Below are positions 52,401 to 60,607 of a stretch of 64,000 nucleotides of DNA, one piece after another (positions within the stretch are counted from its first letter, which is position 1; every line of letters starts with the position of its first letter). This stretch comes from Arenibacterium halophilum (GTDB lineage: Bacteria; Pseudomonadota; Alphaproteobacteria; Rhodobacterales; Rhodobacteraceae). The position numbers were made by a program, and so were the translations under genes. The notes beneath the pieces were generated by a model, which saw nothing but the letters and a program-made list of their open reading frames with translations, was not told the DNA's origin and did not search any database. Location: assembly GCF_005938225.1 (NCBI RefSeq), contig NZ_VCPC01000002.1, positions 682,001-746,000 of the forward strand. Reading direction: 5' to 3'.

Positions 52401-55400
52401 GGGCGATGTGTTCATCGCGAACCTGGGGCTTTATGAGGATCTGATCGGCCCCGATGGCGTGTACCTGGATGCGGGCCAGCGCAGCAACATCGGGCCCTCG
52501 GTGGTGCAGAATTTTTCCCGGCTGATCGTGGACGGAACATCCAAGGATGACATCATCGTCGGCGGCTCCGGCGCGAATTCGATCAAGGGTGGCGCGGGCA
52601 ATGACCGGCTTGAAGATGGCGGCCGCGGTGGAGAGCGTAGCGTGCTGGCGGGAGAAGCCGGAGACGATACCGTCACCTGGAGGTCGGGCGATGCCGACTG
52701 GCTTTATGGCGATGGTTCCTACGCGCTTGCTACCGGAACCGACCACGACCTGCTTGTCGTCCGATCCAGCGGCAATGAAACCCAGGGCCTGCGCTGGGTT
52801 CTGAACCGCCCGTTCCACGCGCCCGGCGCGGAGGGCGGAACCCTGTTGTCGGCCAGCAGTACGTCCCACGACCTGCTTCAGAACTTCGACAACCTGCACA
52901 ACGCGCTCAAGGGGATCGCCTACAACTATGTCGCCTTCGACATGACCACAGGTGTCAAGGCGAACTGGTCGAATGAAATGGCGCGCTTCAACGCCTTCGA
53001 GGCGGTAGACATCGTCGCAACAGACGCCCATGACGATCTGCTGTTGTATCTTGGCGGCACCTATTATGACGGTGGCGAGCGCGCTGGCGACAACGACGTC
53101 TTCATGGCGGATTTCAACGAAACGAAAACCGGCATCGCCCTGCAGATCACCGATGACGGCATGACCCAGGTGATCGGCGACGGGATTACCGTCAAGGGGA
53201 TCGACAGCGCCTATATTCGTGGGTCGCAGGCCCGCGATGTTCTGATCGGCGGGTCTTTCGACGACTGGTTCCATGGCTACAAGGGCAACGATACGATCTC
53301 GGTCGGCGCGGGCAAGGATACGGCCTATGGTGGCGACGGCGATGATCGCCTGATCTGGGATGTCAGCATGGGTCTTGGCGCCACGGACGGCGAAGACACG
53401 ATCACCGGCGGGAACGGCATCGATACGCTGGTGATGATCACCTCGCACACGACGGCGCACTTCCCGTTCTCGTACAAGATCAACGGTGTAAGTTATGGCG
53501 CCGATCTTGGATGGTCGGGCACCGCCGAATCCTATGCCTTCAGCGAGGCGCTGAAGCTGGCCCAAGTCTACCATGTCGGCGAAGATTTCGCCTTTGGCAT
53601 CGGCGGAACCTATCAGGGCGCAACGGTCAAGGACATCGAGCGGGTCGAATTCTACGGCTCGCGGTACTTCAGTGATCTCGCCCTGATGACCGAAGTCGGC
53701 CACTACCAGGCCATGGAACCGCTGTCGATGAAGGACGAGGGCATCAACGATGCCGAGCACTTCGAGAGCGGAGAGGCCGACACCTTCGTCGCCAACCTCA
53801 GCCATTTGACAACCGGCTGGACGGTTGAACTGAACGCGGGTCTTGCCGGAGTTTCGAAGATTGGCACCGATACCACGGTGCTTGGGTTCGAGGATTATGT
53901 GCTGCTGATGGGCTCGGGCAACGATACCGTCATGGGCAGCAGCGGGTTTGAATATATCGATGGGGGCGCGGGCGACGATTACCTGTCGACCGGCGGCCAT
54001 CGTCGCACCAATGATACAACGGGCGTGCTGCGCGACAAGCTGTTTGGCGGCGCCGGAAACGACAGGCTGGAAATCATCGCCAACGAAGGCGACCTTGACG
54101 GCGGAACGGGCGTGGACACCGCGATTTTCCACTACGATCCGAACGGGCGCGAGGGTGGCGGCACGACGCTTACGGCCAGTGTGACCTACGGGGGCAACCA
54201 AACATTTGCCATCCCCAGCACCAACGTCTGGACCGCGGCCAAGATGATGGAAACCGCGACGGCCATGTACCGCGATGCGCTGCCCGGTATGACGCAGTTG
54301 CATTATGGCGGCATCGCCGATGTGACCCTCACGGGGGTCGAGCATCTGAACATCGGCCGCAATCGTCCGCTGACCAAAGACGAGAGGGACCCGGTGCTGA
54401 GCCTGGTCGCTCTTTCCGGCTCCAGCACCCTGTCGGGCGGGAACAATGTCGACGTTCTGTTCTCGAACACCGGCGACGACACGCTGTCGGGCGAAGGCGG
54501 CAAGGATGTCTATTTCTTCGGACTGAATTCCGGGCACGACACGATCCTTGGCGAAGGCCAGTACGGCGGCAGCCTGGTCTTCTACGGCAGCACGCAGAAC
54601 GACATCACCTGGAAAGCGGCGGACGATGACCCTTGGTCGTTGCTTCTCACCCACAAGGGCGGCACGGTTCTGATCAAGAACTACTGGATTTACACGGCCG
54701 GGTTGAATTTCGACGTGATCGTCAGCAACGGCAGCGGCGGAACCACGACGTTCACCATCAAGACGAAGACGTCGGCAACCATGGCCGAGTCGGGCCCGGC
54801 GTTCCGTGGTGCGGATCTGTTGGCCAGTCTGGGATCATCGGCGCAGACCGATCCCACATCGGGGTCGAATGATGCCGAGGCGCAAGACCTGCGTGTCATC
54901 GACGGCACCGCCGGGGATGACGAGGTGCACGGCACCGGCAAGGCCGAGATCGTACACGGCTATGATGGCGACGATATCCTGATGGGCGGCGGCGGCGGCG
55001 ATCTGCTGAATGGCGGCGCTGGCAATGACGGCGTAAGCTATCATGATGAAACAGGTTTCGAATATGAGGCGACAATCGTCGATCTTGCCCGCGGGCAAGG
55101 TCTGGGCGGTGCGGCCCTGCGGGACAGCTATGTCAACATCGAGAACGCCTATGGCGTCCTTACGTCGAACAACTGGCTGATCGGGAATGCCGGGGCCAAC
55201 CGGTTGTTCGGTGGCAACGTCGAAGACCAGCTGGAAGGTGGCGCAGGCGACGATACCCTGGCTGGGTTCGGCGGCGACGACTATCTTGACGGCGGGGCGG
55301 GTGACGACACGTTGATCGGCGGCGACGGCGGCGATGCGCTGTTTGGCGGCGATGGAAACGACACACTTGACGGTGGCGCAGGCAACGACGCGCTGTCCGG

Positions 55401-58400
55401 CGGTGCGGGCGACGATGTTATCGAGGGCGACGCCGGCAACGACACGGCCAACGGCGGCGAAGGCGACGACACCTACATCTACGGTGGGTACGATAACCCT
55501 GATGTGCTGTTCGAAGACGGGTTCGACAGCTTCGATGGCGGCGAAGGCGGTGAAACCGTTGGCGATACACTGGACCTGTCGAAATACGGGCACGGCGTCA
55601 TGATCCGCTACGACACGGAACACGCCGCGAATGTGGCCAGCGACGATGGCGCCGGGCTGGCGCTCGAGGACTGGTCCGAGATCGTCAAGGCCGTGAATGT
55701 CGAACGTTTCGTGGCAACGGACCAAAGCGATTACGTGGTCGACTCGCTTGGCGGCGTCTTCCACATGGCAGGCGGGGCAGACATCGTCCGGATCGAGGAT
55801 GGGGCCAGCGGTGGCATCTATCACGGTGGCGATGGCACCGATGCGCTGATCAGTCTGGCCGATGCCGAGGCCGGGGTGGTCATCAATCTGGACAGCGCGG
55901 ATCTGGCCCGTGGCACGACGGGAATCCTGACCGATGGCAACGGCATATCAAGCTACTTCACTGGTTTTGAACTGTTTGCCGGCACGCGCTTTGCCGACAG
56001 CTTCACCGGCGACGCCGGGGCCAACGTCTTCGAAGATGGCGCCGGAGCGGACACGTTCGACGGCGGCGCAGGATCGGACATCCTGCTGGCGGGCGTGTCT
56101 CGTGCCAAGTTCAACGACACCTACGCAGGTGGCGAGGGTCAGGATCGCATCAGCTATGCCGACGCGACCCGCGACATTGATGTGAACCTTGCCAAAGGGC
56201 TTGCGAGCAACATCGGCAAGGGCAAAGGGCTTGGCATCGGGCGTGACACGATTTCGGGCTTCGAGCATGTGATAACCGGCCGCGGCGACGACCGGCTGAC
56301 CGGCAGCGACGGGGATGACATTCTTGACGCGGGCGCGGGTCACGACATCGTAAAAGGTGGCCGTGGCAACGACATGATCATCGGCGGGATCGGCAACGAC
56401 ACGATCAACGGCGACACCGGCAAGAACCTGAAGAAATTCACCGATACCGTTGATTACAGCGGCATCAACAAGGGGCTTCGGGTTGAATTCGGCGGGGCCA
56501 CCGACACGGTCAAGACCAAGGCCAAAAACGGTTGGACAGACACGCTCAAGAACGTCGAGGCGATTGTCGGCGGCGCAGCCAACGATTTGTTCATCGGCAG
56601 CGCCAAGGCCGATCACGTGGTCTATGGCGGCGCGGCGGGCACCGGCGGGTTTGACATCTTCCGTGGCAAGGGCGGCATCGACACATTCGATCTGTCGACC
56701 TTCGGCGCGGCCGTTCGAATGGATCTGGCGGCCAAAGTCGAAATCAGAACCAACGACACGCGCGATGCGACGTCCGGTGGGTCATTCCGAAAGGTCGCAG
56801 ACCTGACAAGCGTCGAAAACGTTGTTCTGACGGATTACGATGACCTCGCATTTGGCACCGCGAAGAAAGACACGATCCGCGGCCGCGACGGCAACGATGT
56901 GATGGTGGGCCGAGCCGGTGATGACCTGCTGTTCGGCGACCTGGGCAACGACACAGTCGACTACTCGCAAGAGGAAGGCACTGTCGCCCATCGCCTGAAA
57001 GGTGGCACCATCTTTGAAAACGCGCGCACGTTCAGTGGCGTGATCGTCGATCTGAGCCACGCGGTCGGGCTGTTCCAGAACAGTGCGCAGACGGCTTTCG
57101 ACACCTATGGCGATATCGATACGCTGGTGCAGATCGAGAACGTGATCGGAACGAACCGCGGCGACCTGATCGTCGGTACGGCGTCTGCAAACCGGCTTGT
57201 CAGTATGGGTGGCAACGACTTTCTCTTCGGGGTCAATGGCGACAACTATCTGGATGCCGGTGCAGGTCGCGATCAGGTTCTGGGCGGGGTTGGCAACGAT
57301 ACCATCCTTGGTGGATCGGGCAACGACAAGCTGTACGGCGATCTGGGCGACGATCTGATCGACGGCGGCACCGGACGCGACATCATGGTCGGCGGAGCGG
57401 GCGACGATATCTATGTCGTCGACAACCGCCGCGACAAGGTGCGCGAGATTGCCGGGAATGGCGTCGATACCGTGCTGTCGTCAATCAAGTTCAAGCTCAG
57501 CGCTACGCTTGAGGTGCTGGAACTGACCGGCAAGGCCAACGTGGGGGGGATCGGCGCAGCCGGGGTCGACAACGTCCTGATCGGCAATGACGGCAACAAC
57601 CGTCTGGACGGCCGTGGCGGCGCGAACACGATCTATGGCGGCGATGGCAACGACAGGCTGATCGATCTGGATGGCGGCGACGACCTTTACGGCGGCGATG
57701 GCGACGACCACTATGTTCTGGGCGCGTCGGATACCCTGGTCATGGAGTATCGCGACCACGGTATCGACACCGTCGAGACCTCGGCCAGCTTCATCCTTGG
57801 CGCCAATATCGAGAACCTTGTCCAGACCGGAACGGCCGATATCGACGGGGTCGGGAATCGTGAAGACAACACGATCACCGGCAACGCCGGGGCCAACATG
57901 CTGGTCGGCGCCGATGGCGACGACACCATCGACGGCGGCGCGGGCAACGACGAAATCTGGGGCGACGATGGCGACGACGTTCTGAAAGGCGGCGCGGGCG
58001 ACGACGTGATCGACGGCGGGCTTGGCGACGATCATCTTCAGGGCCAGCTGGGAGACGACGTGCTGTATGGCGGCGGCGGTGCCGACGTTTTGGAAGGCGG
58101 CGAAGGCGATGACATTCTGCTGGTCGAGCTTGGCTTTTCCGAAGCACGGGGCGACGCCGGGGTGGATACGCTTGCGGTGCTGAATGCAACCGGCGGCATA
58201 TTCGTCGACCTCGGCTCGACCGTGGTGCCAGTCAGCGACCTGCCCATGATGGGCCTGATGGATCAGGCGGTGTTCTTCGGCGGATCGTATTACGCGCAGC
58301 TGGCGCTTCGGGACAATTTCGACGATGCCGTCGCCCGTGCAGCTGCCCAAGGTGGCACGATGCTGCAAATCGACAGCCATGTCGAAAACCAGTTTATCGC

Positions 58401-59124
58401 CGGCCAATACACACCTTCGTATTTCGATCCGGTGTGGATCGGGGCCACGGATGTTCAGGAAGAGGGCACCTATCGCGACCTGTCCGGCCAACCGATTGAC
58501 CCCTCGCTTTACAACTGGGCGCCGGGCGAGCCGAATGATGCCATCGGCGGCGAGGACTATTTGCAGATGGTGGACAACGGCACCTGGAACGATGCGACAA
58601 TCGAACCCTCATTCTTCCCGAGGACAGTGGTCGAATTCAACCTGAGTTCTGCCCCGCTGGCCCAGGGCGTAACGGGCGCTCCGGTTCTGGCCGGAATCGA
58701 GAATGCCTTTGGCACCGATTTCGCCGATATTCTGCGCGGGACGGACGATGCCAACCAGCTGTCCGGGCTGGATGGAGGCGACATCCTCCTGGGCCTTGGT
58801 GGAGCTGACCGTCTCGAAGGCGGCGATGGTGACGATGTGCTGGACGGCGGCGAGGGCAACGACATCCTCGTCGGTGGCGACGGGGCGGATCAGTTCGTCT
58901 TCCTCGCTGGCGGCGGGTCGGATGAAATTCTCGACTTTGTCGGCTCTGCGGCTGTTGCTCCGGGCGCGATGCACGACGTGATCGACCTTCGCGCACTTGA
59001 TCTGGACTATGCGACGGTGGCCCTGTCGCAAACTGTCGACGGCGTTTCGATCGCGGGGCAGGGCGTGTCAATCCTTCTGCGTGGCCTCACGCTGGCAGAG
59101 ATCGGACAGGACGATTTCCTCTGA
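49462..59124 (+). CDS. Giant RTX calcium-binding protein with C-type lectin-like domain
   Basis: A single 3,220-residue frame. Residues 1 to about 670 are a beta-rich region without RTX repeats. Residues about 680-1500 hold four copies of a module with a D-x-F-x-A-[ND]-[LF] core. RTX nonapeptide blocks (GGxGxDxLx) lie at about 1023-1055, 1258-1295, 1484-1540, 1813-1850, 1906-2010, 2180-2205, 2273-2322, 2473-2502, 2590-2672, 2707-2753 and 2807-2885. A C-type lectin-like domain follows (about 2936-3062) with WIGATD, Glu3023-Pro-Asn and Trp3042-Asn-Asp, the calcium/sugar-site signatures. A last RTX block (3091-3135) leads to a C-terminus (FVFLAGGGSDEILDFVG onward) like type I secretion substrates. 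It should be exported and fold on calcium, perhaps as an adhesin. No type I secretion genes are beside it. Confidence 0.9.
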   Translation: MAAKLETVTFESKSLLPWNFGSDTYYGVRNASLGNLSLDSGDMLSTSGKLSHSFDIGGRWSPVDASGTAYFNYKIGLQPYVESNSVGSFTTSLSGTMDVSYGNANLRSEATDAFTFDVLSYESTTAELNYESFRAKTFEAGIKLLYDIDVGIKNLRLDVVFFDEKKEDLVQFIGDVNNVPEPIKLFQFSSPSQSFEIFDWLELSLNQPNGADIEASWSSDGQGSAPVVSGRGTADDFFINLRADLDKLGTSFLKKFGGPNGISIATTLEETVFLDADLDLHEFFKAVPEDWFSIEATAINLYADGGLKVGEAMTVDYRSKKAGMTDANLPDVTVTVTVTDPGTGWTSTQTSTLDALLAGSADANRIEIEAPDLPSGERLRDAKMSVTYSLNQAAVQHRAGVDIGMAIGVEGLTLDLKGKGATLINVGPYLDFKLEQDIQLPLPFSNSFNLTSKEFKSVTKTYDVVYTDAAPSDLDVGDPEFKTKVLKALNGLSEQTLHAVQGADYLWADNVKNGVSQQKLYKVKDGENQFGLQGGSPTSGTASTYIWQGDTDATVNVDRGQTTDGVFHENYVVLVASDDPQATSGLRAQFDLTNGSHILHAGSSTIEKYNFLSFLPQAKSAKYTQYVGSWPNILETDRNIGAIVGSKNADVLALIAPQGQQQGGQFFDGGSNGTQVGDIHQSDFDIFVANLRGLMPDTRIVWDIHAAQRATFNNDPNAFVRIDQGTGPNSEGIVVGNVESVVLSTGRRDDAIVLGFGADYLQTNEGADYVQSVWDSANDTVDLGNGDDWIELKSEFAIVADHGNRDRSTPQGATHITSVDTIYGGRGIDEAIVEAPAYDEDGIPQYDENNQPFQITEDARTREAEDGGLMIQIGGRFENPVSAKADINALRAVLEQQKAVVPTQGKTLVLGEARHEISYIRDDLVAYKDANNYRYARDVIKFDASLERISVIGSADKADVALYTGGMIYDGKGNTTAGQPGDVFIANLGLYEDLIGPDGVYLDAGQRSNIGPSVVQNFSRLIVDGTSKDDIIVGGSGANSIKGGAGNDRLEDGGRGGERSVLAGEAGDDTVTWRSGDADWLYGDGSYALATGTDHDLLVVRSSGNETQGLRWVLNRPFHAPGAEGGTLLSASSTSHDLLQNFDNLHNALKGIAYNYVAFDMTTGVKANWSNEMARFNAFEAVDIVATDAHDDLLLYLGGTYYDGGERAGDNDVFMADFNETKTGIALQITDDGMTQVIGDGITVKGIDSAYIRGSQARDVLIGGSFDDWFHGYKGNDTISVGAGKDTAYGGDGDDRLIWDVSMGLGATDGEDTITGGNGIDTLVMITSHTTAHFPFSYKINGVSYGADLGWSGTAESYAFSEALKLAQVYHVGEDFAFGIGGTYQGATVKDIERVEFYGSRYFSDLALMTEVGHYQAMEPLSMKDEGINDAEHFESGEADTFVANLSHLTTGWTVELNAGLAGVSKIGTDTTVLGFEDYVLLMGSGNDTVMGSSGFEYIDGGAGDDYLSTGGHRRTNDTTGVLRDKLFGGAGNDRLEIIANEGDLDGGTGVDTAIFHYDPNGREGGGTTLTASVTYGGNQTFAIPSTNVWTAAKMMETATAMYRDALPGMTQLHYGGIADVTLTGVEHLNIGRNRPLTKDERDPVLSLVALSGSSTLSGGNNVDVLFSNTGDDTLSGEGGKDVYFFGLNSGHDTILGEGQYGGSLVFYGSTQNDITWKAADDDPWSLLLTHKGGTVLIKNYWIYTAGLNFDVIVSNGSGGTTTFTIKTKTSATMAESGPAFRGADLLASLGSSAQTDPTSGSNDAEAQDLRVIDGTAGDDEVHGTGKAEIVHGYDGDDILMGGGGGDLLNGGAGNDGVSYHDETGFEYEATIVDLARGQGLGGAALRDSYVNIENAYGVLTSNNWLIGNAGANRLFGGNVEDQLEGGAGDDTLAGFGGDDYLDGGAGDDTLIGGDGGDALFGGDGNDTLDGGAGNDALSGGAGDDVIEGDAGNDTANGGEGDDTYIYGGYDNPDVLFEDGFDSFDGGEGGETVGDTLDLSKYGHGVMIRYDTEHAANVASDDGAGLALEDWSEIVKAVNVERFVATDQSDYVVDSLGGVFHMAGGADIVRIEDGASGGIYHGGDGTDALISLADAEAGVVINLDSADLARGTTGILTDGNGISSYFTGFELFAGTRFADSFTGDAGANVFEDGAGADTFDGGAGSDILLAGVSRAKFNDTYAGGEGQDRISYADATRDIDVNLAKGLASNIGKGKGLGIGRDTISGFEHVITGRGDDRLTGSDGDDILDAGAGHDIVKGGRGNDMIIGGIGNDTINGDTGKNLKKFTDTVDYSGINKGLRVEFGGATDTVKTKAKNGWTDTLKNVEAIVGGAANDLFIGSAKADHVVYGGAAGTGGFDIFRGKGGIDTFDLSTFGAAVRMDLAAKVEIRTNDTRDATSGGSFRKVADLTSVENVVLTDYDDLAFGTAKKDTIRGRDGNDVMVGRAGDDLLFGDLGNDTVDYSQEEGTVAHRLKGGTIFENARTFSGVIVDLSHAVGLFQNSAQTAFDTYGDIDTLVQIENVIGTNRGDLIVGTASANRLVSMGGNDFLFGVNGDNYLDAGAGRDQVLGGVGNDTILGGSGNDKLYGDLGDDLIDGGTGRDIMVGGAGDDIYVVDNRRDKVREIAGNGVDTVLSSIKFKLSATLEVLELTGKANVGGIGAAGVDNVLIGNDGNNRLDGRGGANTIYGGDGNDRLIDLDGGDDLYGGDGDDHYVLGASDTLVMEYRDHGIDTVETSASFILGANIENLVQTGTADIDGVGNREDNTITGNAGANMLVGADGDDTIDGGAGNDEIWGDDGDDVLKGGAGDDVIDGGLGDDHLQGQLGDDVLYGGGGADVLEGGEGDDILLVELGFSEARGDAGVDTLAVLNATGGIFVDLGSTVVPVSDLPMMGLMDQAVFFGGSYYAQLALRDNFDDAVARAAAQGGTMLQIDSHVENQFIAGQYTPSYFDPVWIGATDVQEEGTYRDLSGQPIDPSLYNWAPGEPNDAIGGEDYLQMVDNGTWNDATIEPSFFPRTVVEFNLSSAPLAQGVTGAPVLAGIENAFGTDFADILRGTDDANQLSGLDGGDILLGLGGADRLEGGDGDDVLDGGEGNDILVGGDGADQFVFLAGGGSDEILDFVGSAAVAPGAMHDVIDLRALDLDYATVALSQTVDGVSIAGQGVSILLRGLTLAEIGQDDFL

Positions 59125-59163
59125 TCGATCTGTAACGGGACAGGGCGCACTGTCGCAAAGAAC

Positions 59164-59204
59164 CTGTCCGAGGCTGCGGGCGTGTCCGCAGCTTGAGCGG
59201 ACAG
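59164..59204 (+). terminator. Strong hairpin 1 downstream of the RTX gene
   Basis: CTGTCCG (59164-59170) pairs with CGGACAG (59198-59204), and directly inside AGGCTGCGG (59171-59179) pairs with CCGCAGCTT (59186-59194, one G-T pair), leaving a 6-nt loop and a 3-nt bulge: a 16-bp stem. It begins 40 bp after the RTX stop. No T-run follows, but its strength suggests it ends or stabilises the transcript. Confidence 0.6.
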
Positions 59205-59216
59205 CCAAGCCAGTTT

Positions 59217-59248
59217 GATTTCGCTGCTTTGAAAAAAGCGGCGAAATC
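59217..59248 (+). terminator. Strong hairpin 2 downstream of the RTX gene, GAAA loop
   Basis: GATTTCGCTGCTTT (59217-59230) pairs with AAAGCGGCGAAATC (59235-59248) over 14 bp with a single T-G wobble, closed by a GAAA tetraloop. It follows hairpin 1 by 12 bp. Again no T-run is present downstream. The pair probably forms a transcript boundary or a 3'-end stabiliser for the long RTX mRNA. Confidence 0.55.
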
Positions 59249-59494
59249 ACGTATTTGCCGTCTTTGAATGCGGTGCTCCGCTGCAATCTCACTTTGGGGG
59301 ATTGCCAACTTGCCTGTACCACTGTTTCGGTCGGCTGGCGTGTCCTTGGCGCGGGACAACGCCCAACCGTCTGGCCCGTGCAGGGGCTGGTACATATGTG
59401 CCTGACAGCCCCAACCGGCGCTTGGTGACAATATCACTGAAGCGGTGCCGCCAAAGCGCTACATCATGGTCAACCTACATTTCTGGAGGACGCC
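59249..59494. promoter_or_regulatory. Promoter region of the sulfur operon with nested dyads
   Basis: Two dyads lie upstream of the first sulfur gene. GGGGCTG (59383-59389) and CAGCCCC (59406-59412) flank a near-palindrome GGTACATATGTGCC (59389-59402). GTGA-N5-TCAC lies at 59425-59437, 58 bp before the first start. Either may be the operator of a sulfide- or persulfide-sensing ArsR-type repressor (SqrR/BigR) known for such operons in related bacteria; that regulator gene is not in the window. Confidence 0.4.
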
Positions 59495-59710
59495 ATGACA
59501 GCCAATGTCGGAACCGTTGACCGTATCCTGCGCGCCGCGCTTGGACTGGTCTTGCTATATCTTGCCTTCTTCAGCGGCATGCCGCTCTTTGCCCAATCTC
59601 TGTTCAAGTATGGTGCGGCCATTGTCGGCGTCGTCATGCTTGCGACGTCACTCGTGAAGATCTGCCCGCTTTACGCGGTTTTCGGTCTCAAGACCTGCCG
59701 GGAGTGCTGA
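59495..59710 (+). CDS. DUF2892 (YgaP-type transmembrane) protein
   Basis: A 71-residue protein with two membrane helices: it starts MTANVGTVDRILRAALGLVLLYLAFF, the DUF2892 signature, and ends LVKICPLYAVFGLKTC with two conserved Cys-containing turns. In YgaP the same domain anchors a rhodanese in the membrane. TGGAGGA precedes the ATG. It is the first gene of the sulfur operon, one base before the YeeE-like gene. Its likely role is handling membrane-side sulfane sulfur, by family. Confidence 0.87.
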   Translation: MTANVGTVDRILRAALGLVLLYLAFFSGMPLFAQSLFKYGAAIVGVVMLATSLVKICPLYAVFGLKTCREC

Positions 59711-59711
59711 G

Positions 59712-60143
59712 ATGGAGACCGTATTTACACCCGTGACGTCGTTCGGCGGCGGTCTGCTCATTGGCCTTGGGGCCGTTCTTCTGATGCTCGGTCTTGGCCG
59801 GATCTTCGGCGCAACGGGCATTCTGTCGGGCGCGATCTTTGCCGAGAGCCGGGAAGAAATGTCGTGGCGCGTTGCCCTGATCGCCGGGATGATTCTGGCA
59901 CCGGCGCTTATTTATGCCCTGACCGGGGCGATGCCGGCTCTGACGGTTCCGGTCAGCCCGGTGATGATCGCCGTGGGCGGCGTGATCGTGGGGCTTGGCG
60001 CAAGCCTTGGTTCGGGATGCACATCCGGGCACGGCGTCTGTGGCTTGTCGCGCCTGTCGATCCGTTCGCTGGTTGCGGTCCCAACCTTCATGGCCACGGC
60101 CGCAGTCACCGTTTTTCTTGTCCGCCACGTGTTTGGAGGCTGA
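59712..60143 (+). CDS. YeeE/YedE-family sulfur transport protein, first half
   Basis: A 143-residue membrane protein with four helices, half of a YeeE/YedE (thiosulfate/sulfur transporter) fold. The conserved cysteine motif GASLGSGCTSGHGVCGLSR (about 96-114) is the path-lining signature. Full-length members such as TsuA fuse two halves; here the second half is the next gene, 3 bp away, as in PmpA/PmpB pairs. Expected role: moving thiosulfate or sulfane sulfur across the inner membrane. Confidence 0.88.
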   Translation: METVFTPVTSFGGGLLIGLGAVLLMLGLGRIFGATGILSGAIFAESREEMSWRVALIAGMILAPALIYALTGAMPALTVPVSPVMIAVGGVIVGLGASLGSGCTSGHGVCGLSRLSIRSLVAVPTFMATAAVTVFLVRHVFGG

Positions 60144-60146
60144 TCC

Positions 60147-60578
60147 ATGAAGCTCATCTTCGCCCTCATTGCAGGTCTGGTCTTTGGCATGGGCATCGCC
60201 CTTTCGGGCATGATGGACCCGGCCAAGGTTCTCAACTTCTTCGATGTCGCGGGCAGTTGGGACCCGAGCCTCGCCTTCGTCATGGGCGGCGCGCTTGTGG
60301 TTGCCGGGATCGGCTATCGCTTGGTCTGGCGGCGCAACGCTCCGCTGTTTGCCGGACGCTTTCAGGTTCCTACCGGGACCGAGATCGACATGAAGCTTGT
60401 CGGCGGCTCGGCCTTGTTCGGGATCGGCTGGGGCATCGCCGGCTTCTGCCCCGGGGCGGCAATTCCGGCCCTTGGCACCGGACGCTGGGAAGTCGTGCTG
60501 TTTCTGGCCGCCGTCATCGTCGGCTTCTGGCTGCGCCGCATCATCGCGCCGCAACGGCAGCAACGCGTGGCGCCCTGA
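60147..60578 (+). CDS. YeeE/YedE-family sulfur transport protein, second half
   Basis: A 143-residue membrane protein with four helices and the second YeeE motif GIGWGIAGFCPGAAIPALG (about 92-110) with its conserved cysteine. ALSGMMDPAKVLNFFDVAGSWDPSLAFVMGGAL is typical of the PmpB side. It completes the transporter begun by the previous gene. A GGAGG site (60134-60138) lies in the end of the previous gene. Confidence 0.88.
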   Translation: MKLIFALIAGLVFGMGIALSGMMDPAKVLNFFDVAGSWDPSLAFVMGGALVVAGIGYRLVWRRNAPLFAGRFQVPTGTEIDMKLVGGSALFGIGWGIAGFCPGAAIPALGTGRWEVVLFLAAVIVGFWLRRIIAPQRQQRVAP

Positions 60579-60607
60579 GCCGCCTCGAGATTAAAGGAGA
60601 GAACCCC

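Noticed and set aside
52213-54654. An 813-codon minus-strand frame inside the RTX gene
   Set aside because: It is antisense to Gly/Asp-rich repeats, which read as Ala/Val/Ile-rich on the other strand; no start signal or family motif.
54835-58491. Many short direct repeats in the RTX region, considered as a repeat array or CRISPR-like element
   Set aside because: They are in-frame codons of GGxGxDxLx calcium-binding repeats and are explained by the protein.
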